From: Blastomussa wellsi
Taxonomy: Eukaryota > Cnidaria > Anthozoa > Scleractinia > Plerogyridae
DNA: 64,000 bases
Direction: 5' to 3'
NCBI GenBank assembly: GCA_947652115.1
Contig: OX393574.1
Coordinates: 10,944,975 to 11,008,974 of the forward strand
Shown: piece by piece, positions 1 to 8,835 of the stretch
Numbering within the stretch: the stretch's first letter is position 1
Layout: the number at the start of each line of letters is the position of its first letter
Position numbers and translations under genes: made by a program
The notes under the pieces: model-generated
Databases searched by the model: none
What the model saw: the letters and a program-made list of their open reading frames with translations, nothing else
What the model was told of the DNA's origin: nothing

Positions 1-508
1 ATTTTTTAAAAACCAAACAAAATTGTCAGGCTGGGTAGCATTCATCGTCATGTTATCTAGTTGGTTAATTTTGGCTAAAGGGAGCGCTTTCCTCGTCAAA
101 TTTCCATGCTTCCGAGTTCTTAAACCATGTATGATCGCTTTGATATAACCAAAAGAAGTACAAGTCTCAATCTTTTCAAATACAGGTTTTGCCGATAATG
201 TAATAATTAATGTTACACCTGCTCCGTAAAAGGAACCTTATGACATCAATATCTTCCGTAAAAGGAACCTTATGACATAACGTAATTAATTTCTACTAAG
301 TTTTTTTTTTTTTTTACTAATTGTTGTATTCTGGTATTTCTGTAATTTTTTTTTTTCTTTTTTCTTCTTACTGTTATTATTTACTTTCCTATTGTATATA
401 TATGTCTATGAATTATTTGTACTGTTATTTATTTCATTAATTAATTGTGCAAATGTAAATGTAAAATGCCTCTTTTCTGACCTTCTATTTATTATATATA
501 GATTACTT
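1..508. other. No gene seen; AT-rich
   Basis: No convincing coding frame or splice-site pair was found. A block of about 24 bases (TCCGTAAAAGGAACC plus flank) is repeated directly at about 224-247 and 255-278. A poly-T run lies near 301-315. The small open frame entering from 392 is explained by the foldback that follows. Confidence 0.5.
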
Positions 509-645
509 CATAGAAAGTGCGACGTACGGATTTTTATTCACGAGTTGCAAAACTTTGGAAAACGAACGAGTGAGCGCAGCGAACGAGTGAGTTTTCCAAA
601 GTTTTGCGACGAGTGAATAATAATCCGTACAAAGCACTTTCTATG
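509..645. repeat. Foldback element, about 32-bp arms
   Basis: The left arm (509-540, starting CATAGAAAGTGC) is matched in reverse complement by 614-645 (ending GCACTTTCTATG). Further complementary sequence (GCAAAACTTTGGAAAAC) continues inward to a short GAACGAGTGAGCGCAGC centre. The whole unit can fold on itself and has no transposase, so it is a MITE-like foldback. The family is inferred from structure only. Confidence 0.8.
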
Positions 646-1424
646 CTGTAATTTGTTTATTATATATAACGAGTACTCACCCATTGTTAACTTAAAGCGA
701 TTTTTTCTAGTCTATAATTAAAGAGTTAAACGCAGCGCTACGAGGAAAACAAAGCTGCAAATGCATTCTGGTGGCTTTCCAAGCGAGATCTCTTTTAAAT
801 AGAAAAGAAAAATTACGGCGACGACAAGCTATAGTAAACAAGAACTCTATTTAAATAGCGGTGTAAAACACACTGTGTTAATACTTTTTAAAAGAAAAGC
901 TTTTGCTATCGCATCGAGAAACGTCGCCATTAGTGAATCAACTACTGCGCGCAAATCAACTGGCGAATTTTTGAACAAAAGTTGTGACAACACAAGGAGT
1001 CGGTTCATTAAACAATAATTACGACGTAAATCCATATTCAAAAGTGAAATATTTACTTTACCCTGGTGTTCCCAAGAGTGCTGGAATTTTCTTAGAACGT
1101 CCACGGCTGCGTTGTATCAAAGCTACAATGAAAGTCGTTCATTTCTTGGCTTTCCCTTATCGACATTTAGTTTGTCTTCGCTCCGCCTGGAGAATGATTT
1201 TAGCATTTCCATATCATAACTGTGTTCTTAAGGTTTTACTTGGCGTATTTCTGATGGCTTTCCTTTCCATAAAGTTCTCAAAAGTATAAAATTTGTAGTC
1301 AAAACATAAACTGTCCTCGAGAGCTTGCAAACTTGCAGCGCGTTGTTTTCACAATCTCGTTGGAAACCATTTGAATTACCGCGCTCTGATTGGTTAGGTC
1401 GTTCTACTCTTGATGCTGATTGGT
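646..1424. other. No gene seen
   Basis: Two overlapping small open frames occur on opposite strands (847-1104 and 984-1289). Neither has domain-like composition, splice context or a known motif, so I call no gene here. Confidence 0.45.
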
Positions 1425-1499
1425 TATATTTTTCACATGTGAAAAAAGCTATACGCGAAGCTGATTGGACGTATCGCTTTTCTCACATGTGAAAATATA
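1425..1499. repeat. Short foldback with TTCACATGTGAA arms
   Basis: TATATTTTTCACATGTGAAA at 1425 pairs with the mirrored copy ending at 1499. Both arms contain the palindrome TTCACATGTGAA. The loop is about 25 bases. It is probably a short nonautonomous element. Confidence 0.65.
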
Positions 1500-1554
1500 G
1501 CAGATATAGAATTCTATCTGCAAGGTTTATTACCTAAAATTGTCGCTATATATA

Positions 1555-1714
1555 TAATAAAAAGTAATAAATGGTGGTCACCCAACTAGTTTAGCTTTTT
1601 AGTTATTTTGGGTGTCCAGCAGCTGTATGTATTTTTAATTTATTTATTGTTCAATCATTTATTGTCAATTAATGCAGTTCAAATAAACCTTGTTGTTGTT
1701 GTTGTTGTTGTTGT
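1555..1714 (+). mobile_element. Retroelement 3' end with (TTG)n tail
   Basis: An AT-rich non-coding stretch ends in an AATAAA-like motif followed directly by about eight TTG units (1690-1714). This is the usual look of a 5'-truncated LINE or LINE-mobilised SINE 3' end. The inverted copy at 8287 has the same (TTG)n-type tail, which suggests the same family. Confidence 0.5.
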
Positions 1715-1910
1715 AATCGCCAAACACGAACGCTTCCGAGTTATATAAAACAAAATTATTGCTTTGATATAACAGAAAAAAGTTAGTTAATAAGTGACCT
1801 CCATCTTTATATGGTTTTGCTTATGACGCAATGAATGTAATTATTCGTACAGTCTAAGAAGCCTTATATCTCAGTGTATTTGCCGTCACAAGTCTATAAT
1901 CGCTGTAACT

Positions 1911-2202
1911 GTTATGTTTTTTTTTTTTTTTTACCAATAATGAATGTGAAACATTGAGAATTGAAAGATTAAAATACAGGGTAGAACATGGAAGTGAGGA
2001 GAGTAATACATATTAACATAATATCATGCTATATGTAATATATCAAACACGAGAGACAGTGTTATGTTTTTTTTACCAATAATGGATGTGAAACATTGAG
2101 AATTGAAAGATTAAAATACAGGGTAGAACATGGAAGTGAGGAGAGTAATACATATTAACATAATATCATGCTATATGTAATATATCAAACACGAGAGACA
2201 GT
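1911..2202 (+). repeat. Tandem duplication, about 150-bp unit, two copies
   Basis: Unit 1 (1911-2060) and unit 2 (2061-2202) both begin GTTATGTTTT and end GAGAGACAGT. They differ mainly in the length of an internal poly-T and one A/G change, so the duplication is recent. The second unit runs directly into the foldback at 2181. Confidence 0.9.
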
Positions 2203-2324
2203 GTTTCATCACATTTCCAAACACCGAGAAGAGAGTTGAAAATACGACGCGCAGCGGAGTATTTTGACGAACTTCGAGGTGTTTGGAAATGTGATGAAAC
2301 ACTGTCTCGAGTGTTTGATATATC
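2181..2324. repeat. Foldback element, about 50-bp arms
   Basis: TATATCAAACACGAGAGACA and the following GTGTTTCATCACATTTCCAA are matched in reverse order and complement up to about 2323. The left arm overlaps the end of the tandem duplication, so the duplication may have arisen from this element's edge. Confidence 0.85.
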
Positions 2325-2329
2325 TTCTC

Positions 2330-2494
2330 AATCGAAACTAAAACTACGGAGAAAACGAAGTTAGTTTAGTTTCGATTGATGGGACATTTCAAATAATCGA
2401 GAGGGTGTTTCATCACAATTCTAAACACTTCGAAGTTCGTCAAAAAATACACCGCTCCGATCTCTTCTCGGTGTTTGGAAATGTGATGAAACAC
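2330..2494. repeat. Second related foldback with nested hairpin
   Basis: A small hairpin (AATCGAAACTAAAACTACGG and its complement, about 2330-2378) is followed by another copy of the GTGTTTCATCAC arm at 2405, which pairs with GTGATGAAACAC ending at 2493. Two members of one foldback family therefore sit back to back. Confidence 0.75.
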
Positions 2495-2928
2495 TGTACG
2501 TCTCTCGAGTTTGAGTTTGATGTATCACTCCAAATCAAAGGAAACCACGAACTTGGTGGAATAAAAAAGGGAACAATAAACTGAAAGAACATGGCTACGA
2601 ATAACGAATGATGATGAGATGGATCGTAACTGAAACTCGATTTGTCAAAGCGTCAATCAAAATCTAATGGAGTTTAATATGGTATTCCTATCTTTAGTTA
2701 CTAAAACGAGAACTAACAGTTATTAGTTCTCAACATATAGGATTTTCTTCGGATTTTATGGATTTGTTGGTTCTTACAAAATAAACTTAAAAAAAATCTT
2801 TTTAGGATGAATAATGTTTTCAGCTATGTACGTTATTTTAACAAAACAAAAACGTTTTTCTGTCAGTGCAGTTGTTGTTCAAATGGTTCATCTTATCCGT
2901 TACATTCACTGGAATCACGGATTTACCT
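2495..2928. other. No gene seen
   Basis: AT-rich sequence with no supported coding frame or repeat structure. Confidence 0.45.
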
Positions 2929-3053
2929 CGGTGTAAAAACCTGTGCCTTTTTTCTTTGTTCTTGATCTATCGTTTTTTTCTGTTCAAGGTTTTTTGTTGT
3001 CTTGTTCTTTCTTTGTTTAACGTCACTCGTGAGTTTCACAGGTTTTTACACCG
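2929..3053. repeat. Perfect 17-bp inverted repeats around a T-rich core
   Basis: CGGTGTAAAAACCTGTG at 2929-2945 is perfectly mirrored at 3037-3053. The 91-base interior is T-rich and lacks a gene. It may be a minimal MITE. An apparent 109-residue frame across it is low complexity and not supported. Confidence 0.7.
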
Positions 3054-3504
3054 CATAATCGAAGCAACTCGTACCTTATCAGAGGCCTGCTTGAAATCTT
3101 TACAAAAAGGCAGGTTGTCTAACAACCATTATTGTGGGCGTCTTCGTTTGTGGGTTTTGGGACATCATCAGCAGTTTCAGAGACGTCTGTGTTAATTAAA
3201 AATCCACACGTCGAGATTACAACTTTCAATTCACTTCCACAATACTGCAATTCGCTGAGAATACAACAGTTCGAGAGAAAATATCGCTACAAAGAAAATC
3301 ATGGTTCAATGAAAACTGATTGCTTACGTAAGTGTGAATCCTCCGCATAATTGTCATCGAAATTCGCTAATAATAAACAACACAAAGCGAGAACAACATG
3401 GCCGTCCTGTTTCGATCTCGGTTCGCGATGATTTGTGGGTACTTGTTTTGATCATCATGCAGCCATTTTCTAGCAATGGTTTCGCTTAAAACCTGAGACG
3501 TTGA

Positions 3505-3893
3505 TGATGGTAGATATTTGGCTTGTCCCCGTCGATTCTAGTTAATGATAATTACTGGATATGGGTTTGTTAACTTCATGCTTGAAGAAAATGCCAACTT
3601 TGTACCTAAACGAACGCGTTCGCATTTTCATTACTAGAAGTGGTTGATTTCTGTGTGGGGAATGAACGCAGCACTGGCTTTTTCTACAAGGTGCGAGTAG
3701 ACGACACTCGAAAGATCTTCTCTCCGAAGCGAAGGTGTAGGCTATATTAGCTGGCTGTTCGTTTTCGTATCCATGCATGGGAAGCTTGGGTAATTTGGGA
3801 CTGAATTCAGTGTTAGATAGCCATTGCGACATTTTTGACGCGCCACCGTGTTATTCTTCTTTTATCTTGGCTAATCCCAGTTGCTTTAATTTG
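3505..3893 (+). pseudogene. Decayed class A GPCR fragment
   Basis: This stretch aligns by eye along the first half of the intact receptor gene at 7331. Recognisable blocks are the TM1 region (ACTGGATATGGGTTTGTTA against ACTGGAAATGGATTTATTG), the TM2 region (GTGGTTGATTTCTGTGTGGGG against GTGGCTGATTTCTGCATGGGG), a TM3-like block around 3730-3830 ending near the DRY region, and the TM4 entry (GCTAATCCCAGTTGCTTT against GCAATCCCAGTTACTTTT). Frameshifts, stops and small indels break all frames. Homology is lost after TM4. It is therefore a truncated, dead paralogue about 3.8 kb upstream of the live copy, and it shows local GPCR duplication. A 96-residue open frame on the opposite strand is only its shadow. 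Confidence 0.75.
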
Positions 3894-4998
3894 AAACCTT
3901 TAAAAGGTTGTATGTCACAATAATGCACATGTGCGTCCTTCATTGACGCCGAAATTTTTTAACCAATATAAAATCCCAAGACTCACACACGCCACTGCGA
4001 ACCACCATGAGATCGTTTTACATTTGTTTTGAAGTATTCACGGTCCTTCTAAAACCGCTTTGTCGGTCCTGACCAATGATTTTTTTTTTACTTTGCACGA
4101 GAGCCGCTTCGTGTACTTTCTCTCAAGAGCATAAATTAAGATTTCTTGACGTTGTTTACGTAATAACGATAATGATAACGATAATAAATATGAAGTTTCA
4201 TATATTAATAAAAATAGTTCGTAAATACTATTATAACTTTATGACTTGGCTAACAAGGTCGATGGAAAAGGATTTCTTCACAGAAATATGTTTGGAAAGT
4301 GGTTCGCCGGATCAGAAATCAATTCGCCGAAAATGCGCAGAGGTGTACAGAAGTGTATCAAAGGAACTTTAACTCTGCTCGATTCATCATTCTGGTTAAG
4401 TTTCAAAATACTACCCTACATGTATGGCAGGCTACACTTTGTCCGTTTGTTTGTGTTTGAGGAAGTGCTATTGTACTCTTAGCTACACTTTAACCATCGA
4501 GTTTTGCTAACAAGGCTGTGGTTAAAATGGTAGTGATCATTACAGGCTATTTTTATCAGTAATGGAGTATTCTTCTACTTTATTTTTTTATTATTATTTT
4601 CAACTAATTAAAGACAAGTCATATGAGGATTTCAAATAAAACGTGCCTCAGTTATGCTTTTGAACTCAACCAATAAGCCGTTAGCTAGAGACAAAGGAGT
4701 AAATATGTTTATATCAAGGCAGCTCGTTAACAGAGATCGATAAGTGTGATTTAGCAATAACAGACGTCCGATAAACGTGATTGATAGACGTGATTTATGC
4801 TCTCACAAGTTACCACCGTTGTCTATAGCTTACAAAAGAGCTATTGTCCTCAGATTCCACGACAGCATAGTAATTTTGTTACAGTCTTTAAATAAATGTC
4901 AACGGGACAAATGCTACAATCGTCTTCGTTGGAAAGAGTCTGAACAGAATTACAAGAATCGAAGTATATGGGAATTCCATAAGAGGGTGTGGATGGGG
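3894..4998. other. No gene seen
   Basis: Overlapping open frames at 4076-4482 have no recognisable domain, and no splice structure joins them. Simple GATAAC/AATAA repeats occur near 4160-4190. Confidence 0.45.
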
Positions 4999-5046
4999 TT
5001 AACTGATAGCTGAGAATTGGCCAAAATTTTAACTGTCAGCTGAGAT
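4998..5046 (+). repeat. Dispersed 48-bp repeat, copy 1
   Basis: GTTAACTGATAGCTGAGAAT is followed by a second, diverged half ending AACTGTCAGCTGAGA. A close copy lies at 6981-7027 in the same orientation. The two flank the TIR element at 5630-6883. Confidence 0.65.
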
Positions 5047-5629
5047 GGATGTCCATCTTGGCCTAGGTAAAGGTAGATACAGCTTAACTTGAACTTAACA
5101 ACAATTAATTTAAGCCACTTTTACCTCCGTCTGGACAAATGGCATAGACAGTCCTAAGCCCCATGGCTATCCGTTACCTGTGAAAATAAGGAGGCCACCT
5201 CGGTTATCAATATATTTAAAAAAATGGACTGTGAAAGTGCGGCTAGGCCTTTGAATACAAAGAAAAAGAAAACCCCGACAAACTCTGGCTGGCTGCAGAG
5301 TTGGCATATTTTTTGGTCGGATGTAGTTTTATTGAAGAATTTAAACTGGTTAATTTGGGAGAAAGTAATTGGCTGCAAAAGGAGACTGTAAAGAGAGATA
5401 TATTCTCCGTGTATCATAGCTTAGATGTGAGCAAAACCTTTTAGTTACTGACGTTCAACACTAATAATGTCTAAATATCAGGAAAGCTGAAACCTTCACG
5501 AGGAAAAGTTAATTCCTAGAGAAAAAGGATCCTAAGGAAGATGGCCTATAGCTCTTCATGGGTGATCAGCAATATGCGTTTAAGTTCGGAGTCACTGGAA
5601 AGTGACCAGAAACAAGAGAGGGTAAAGGG
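5047..5629. other. No gene seen
   Basis: No supported gene. The minus-strand open frame at 5154-5417 has no family resemblance that I can see. Confidence 0.4.
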
Positions 5630-6010
5630 TAAGGGAGGTAATCCCCCATGTGAGCCCTATTCCTAAGGTAATCCGTCTCAAGTTATTTTTAGATCACCCC
5701 AATCCCAAAGGGATCAGTAAATAGCCAATCATATGGCGCAAACTTTGATGACGTAGATAGCCCACGGAGATCATCCACGCAAAGCGCATTGTGCGAGCGG
5801 CGGAAGACGTGGAGATATGTTTTGTAGACAGAAACGATTACAAGAAAGTTTCTACACCAAGTGACACTGGAAGACGACGATGGAAAAAAGAGTCGTATGC
5901 CCTGGTTTATAGAAGAATTAGGTGCTGAGCTAAATATTAGAGTCGAAGATACAAGTGAAAGTTCGAGAGAAGACAGCGAGTGTTGAAGCGAGTGGCCAGC
6001 GATCTGGAGA

Positions 6011-6400
6011 ATGACAGCAATCCACAAAGAAGCTCCTGCTCTGAAAGTTGCACAGGAAATATTAGTAATAAACGAAAGAAGAAAGCTACTTTATCAAAGA
6101 AAAAGAAGTCTCAACTTCTATGCAAAGCAGAATGAAGAGAAAAATGCAAAGCTCATCACGGAAGAAGAAGTCGAGGAATTGTACAAAAGCTTGGAAGAGA
6201 AAAGAGAAGAAATAAATACTCAGATAAAAACAAAGATGGAATATTCGGCAAATATAGCGTTTTATCTATCAACAGCGGCATTAAAGGACGCATCACTAGC
6301 AGAAGAACACGCCTTGAACGAGTTGATGTGTGATTTTATTGACGAATTTGTGGAAGTAATTGGCGAAGTGTTTTACGAAAGAATGCCGCATACCGACTAA
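6011..6400 (+). CDS. 129-residue coiled-coil-like protein carried by the TIR element
   Basis: The product is 129 residues, highly charged, with Glu/Lys-rich heptad-like stretches at about residues 20-75 (for example EEEVEELYKSLEEKREEIN), predicting a coiled coil. A short C-terminal half follows (NELMCDFIDEFVEVIGEVFY). There is no signal peptide, membrane span or catalytic motif. The ATG at 6011 is the first in the frame; a diverged acidic frame just upstream (5866-5985, ending at a stop) could be a former 5' exon. Because it lies between terminal inverted repeats, I infer that it belongs to the element, perhaps as an accessory or DNA-binding-partner ORF. No family is recognised. It could also be a captured host exon. 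Confidence 0.5.
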   Translation: MTAIHKEAPALKVAQEILVINERRKLLYQRKRSLNFYAKQNEEKNAKLITEEEVEELYKSLEEKREEINTQIKTKMEYSANIAFYLSTAALKDASLAEEHALNELMCDFIDEFVEVIGEVFYERMPHTD

Positions 6401-6439
6401 AAGGCTGCTCTTTCCCACGCCTGGAGTAAGAAATTTATA

Positions 6440-6440
6440 G

Positions 6441-6485
<45 letters not shown>

Positions 6486-6703
6486 GTATAACAATATAAT
6501 TTGGTTTTATCAACTGGGTTGATAATGTCAATTGGCCACCGTAAAGAGCTTCAAGAGCTGACGTTTCGAGCGTTAACCCTTCGTCGGAGCGAATGGAGCG
6601 TTGATTCGCTCCGACGAAGGGCTAACGCTCGAAACGTCAGCTCTTGAATCTCTTTACGGTGGCCAATTGACATTATCAACCCAGTTGATAAAACCAAATT
6701 ATA
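6440..6703. mobile_element. Foldback MITE inserted with a 13-bp target duplication
   Basis: TAAGAAATTTATA occurs at 6427-6439 and again at 6702-6714, framing the insert. Inside, a unique left part (6440-6494) is followed by a long near-perfect inverted repeat (arms 6495 to about 6598 and about 6601 to 6703) that begins TATAATTTGGTTTTATCAAC and includes TGACGTTTCGAGCGTTA. The TGACGTTTCGAGCGTTA-type arm is, in my experience, widespread in coral genomes. It interrupts the older TIR element. Confidence 0.8.
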
Positions 6704-6980
6704 AGAAATTTATATGTTTCCGAGAAAGTGAAGCGTGGAAAAAATTTTGTCCACGAAACACCATGTAACAAATCCACGCAACGCGCGTGGTAATATTATA
6801 TGCGCGAGAATGAGTACATTCTAAAAATAACTTGAGACGGATTACCTTAGGAACAGGGCCCATATGGGGGATTACCTCTCTTATCAATTATCATTATCCT
6901 CTCTTGCCAGAAATCATTGGATGGAGAGCGTTGTCAAGATAGAATACATCAATAGTCAATAAGAAGTGATCCTGTCAAAA

Positions 6981-7027
6981 TTAACTGATAGCTGAGAAAT
7001 GGCTCAAATTTTAACTGATAGCTGAGT
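6981..7027 (+). repeat. Dispersed 48-bp repeat, copy 2
   Basis: This is the second copy of the TTAACTGATAGCTGAGAAAT motif, again as two head-to-tail half units. See copy 1 at 4998. Confidence 0.65.
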
Positions 7028-7330
7028 CTCCAGTACCCCCATAAAGACCCTCTAAGGACAATATACGTCATTCAGAACTTAGAGCTAGCAGCCATGATTA
7101 GAGAAATAAAAAGGACCTACAAAATCAATTTATGAAATCCACGGCTGGCATCGCTTCTTTAAATAATAGTTGCATCTTGTAAGATTACTTAGTTATATTC
7201 ATTTGCATATTCCATTTAGCAAAGATCTTAACAAAGAGGACAGATGTGTCTAGCAGTTAAGCCGGATCAGACTGTTAAGGGGGCAATCATAAATAAACGC
7301 GGCAACACATTTCGTTCATAAAGAGAAAAA

Positions 7331-8188
7331 ATGGATGCCTGGTTCTGGATTCTCGGCTGGTTTCTTTCCATTTTTACGATGACTGGAAATGGATTTATTG
7401 TCTTGCTTGTGTGCAGGAAACGGCAGCTTCGCACCAAAACCAATGCGTTCGTCGTTTCATTAGCAGTGGCTGATTTCTGCATGGGGATGAGCGCAGTTCC
7501 TTCGCAGTTCTTCTGCGAGAAGTTGAGTGGATGCAATTCACAAGCTGTGCTAGCTGACGGCATAGACTACATAAGGTGGTTCTTTGCGTACGCATCCGTG
7601 GCAAATTTGTGCAGTTTAGTACTGGATCGCTACATGGCCGTGGCGAAACCTTTACTATACTTGACTTTTATGAAGCGCCGCCGTGTCATTCAAATGATTT
7701 CTTTATCGTGGGCAATCCCAGTTACTTTTGTCGTGGTGGTGTCATCGCTTTGGCTTAGTTTTAAAAGGCCTATTATTAATACCATTTCGGGCTGGGTGTG
7801 TATGTTTTTTGAGTTATTCTCGTTCTTTGTTATAATCTTCTGCTTTGCATCTATGTTATTGGTTGTTTGCAAGCACACTCTCTCTACTCGAATCCTAGCC
7901 AAACAGTTACGTTTTAACCATCACGTCTTGTTCAAACCTCAGGATAACTCTGCAGTTAAAATGATGGCAGCTGTTATCGGTTTGTTTCTTGCGAGTTATG
8001 GAATTGCTTTGCGTTGTAGTTTTGTTTATATCCTCAGTAGAAACACACCATGTAATGATAACCAATACAAAGTGCCACTTCTGGTTTTAAGCTCCGCTGT
8101 AAATCCTTTAGCGTACGCTGTTTTCAAGAGAGACATTAAGAAGGAGTTAAAGAGACTGATGGGGGTAGCAGGGAAGGCGCAGTGGTGA
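7331..8188 (+). CDS. Class A (rhodopsin-family) GPCR, intronless
   Basis: The gene is a single exon encoding 285 residues with about seven hydrophobic segments. Class A landmarks: GN at residues 19-20 (TM1), LAVAD with Asp48 (TM2), DRY at 99-101 (end of TM3), Trp127 (TM4) and NPLAY at 258-262 (an NPxxY-type motif, TM7), followed by a basic helix-8-like KRDIKKELKR. The usual CWxP of TM6 is absent (LFLASYGIALR instead). TM1 begins almost at the initiator Met, because an in-frame stop lies 10-12 bases upstream, so the extracellular N-terminus is essentially missing; an upstream exon or a truncated receptor is possible. The last codons and stop come from a SINE (from about 8176), which cuts the C-tail short. 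Cnidarians carry large expansions of such intronless receptors. The ligand cannot be told. It should act at the plasma membrane, probably through G proteins. Confidence 0.85.
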   Translation: MDAWFWILGWFLSIFTMTGNGFIVLLVCRKRQLRTKTNAFVVSLAVADFCMGMSAVPSQFFCEKLSGCNSQAVLADGIDYIRWFFAYASVANLCSLVLDRYMAVAKPLLYLTFMKRRRVIQMISLSWAIPVTFVVVVSSLWLSFKRPIINTISGWVCMFFELFSFFVIIFCFASMLLVVCKHTLSTRILAKQLRFNHHVLFKPQDNSAVKMMAAVIGLFLASYGIALRCSFVYILSRNTPCNDNQYKVPLLVLSSAVNPLAYAVFKRDIKKELKRLMGVAGKAQW

Positions 8189-8286
8189 GAGCGCTCCCCT
8201 CCCACCAATGTGGCCCTTGTTCGATTTCCGGACCCGGCGTCATATATGGGTTGATTTTGTTGCCGTTGGTTCCCGTCCTTGCTCCA
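8176..8286 (+). mobile_element. tRNA-derived SINE
   Basis: It begins GGCGCAGTGGTGAGAGCGCT, which contains a pol III A-box match (TGGTGAGAGCG). A B-box-like GTTCGATTTCC lies at about 8219-8229, and CCCGGACCCGGCGTC-type sequence and a CCTTGCTCC end follow. Its 5' end supplies the last three codons and TGA stop of the GPCR. It abuts the tail of an inverted LINE fragment. Confidence 0.75.
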
Positions 8287-8835
8287 ACAACAACAAACAA
8301 TAAATCTTTATTTACGCTATTCAGGTAGGTAGAAAGAGGGGTAATACAAAAAAAGAAGCTATAGAAAACAAAATGATGAACATTATGAAACTATATATAC
8401 AATTTGAATCAGTGCGCAACAGACAAAGTAGGAAAGCTTTCGAGTTGGCTGCTGCTTATTTACAAATAAAGAAAGTAACGAAGGAAACAAATAATAATTG
8501 AGACTAAACTTATTCAGAAAGCAAGAAATGAAAACAGGATGGGGATATTGCATTAAAGATTACTTTCAGAAGAGTAAAAAACGATATTAGATATGATTAC
8601 AAGGGGAATATTAATTGGAGATTTAAAACTGTGACTGACATTAGAGGAGATGATTTTTATACCGCTTTTTAAAGCTACCAGTAGAGAGTTGTTTTAAGTT
8701 TGTCGGTACCATTTCCCATAATTTAGAAGCTGTATATACAAAGGTAAATATACCAGTGTTGGTCCTTACTTTTGGTCGATAAAAATTATCCTTGGAGGCG
8801 TATCTGGTGTTATACTTGTGTGAGCTAGAGACTGT
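8287..8835 (-). mobile_element. LINE 3' end, truncated (minus strand)
   Basis: On the minus strand, the frame ending at a stop at 8641-8643 reads HKYNTRYASKDNFYRPKVRT, then an aromatic/Trp block (SKLWEMVPTNLKQLSTGSFKK). This is the typical C-terminus of a non-LTR reverse-transcriptase polyprotein (xYNTRxAxxxNFxxPxxRTxxG, then W-x-x-x-P, then SFKK). The 3' UTR runs to an AATAAA and an (AAC)n/(TTG)n tail at about 8285-8310. The element is 5'-truncated near 8835. RTE/CR1/L2-like clades are possible. Confidence 0.7.

Larger units (their letters stand above)
5630..6883 (+). mobile_element. Nonautonomous DNA element with 64-bp TIRs
   Basis: The left terminus 5630-5693 (TAAGGGAGGTAATCCCCCAT onward, to TTATTTTTAGA) is mirrored by 6820-6883 with only a few mismatches. 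The interior holds one coding-like frame (6011-6400) and, upstream of it, a short acidic frame around 5866-5985. No DDE transposase or recombinase is recognisable, so the element would need a helper. I could not define a clean target-site duplication: TAA and TTA at the ends belong to the inverted repeat itself. The element was later hit by a foldback at 6440. Harbinger-like ancestry (TAA/TWA ends, two small ORFs) is possible but not shown. Confidence 0.7.

Noticed and set aside
392..616. Small plus-strand open frame
   Set aside because: Its second half is the palindromic arm of the foldback at 509-645; the composition is not protein-like.
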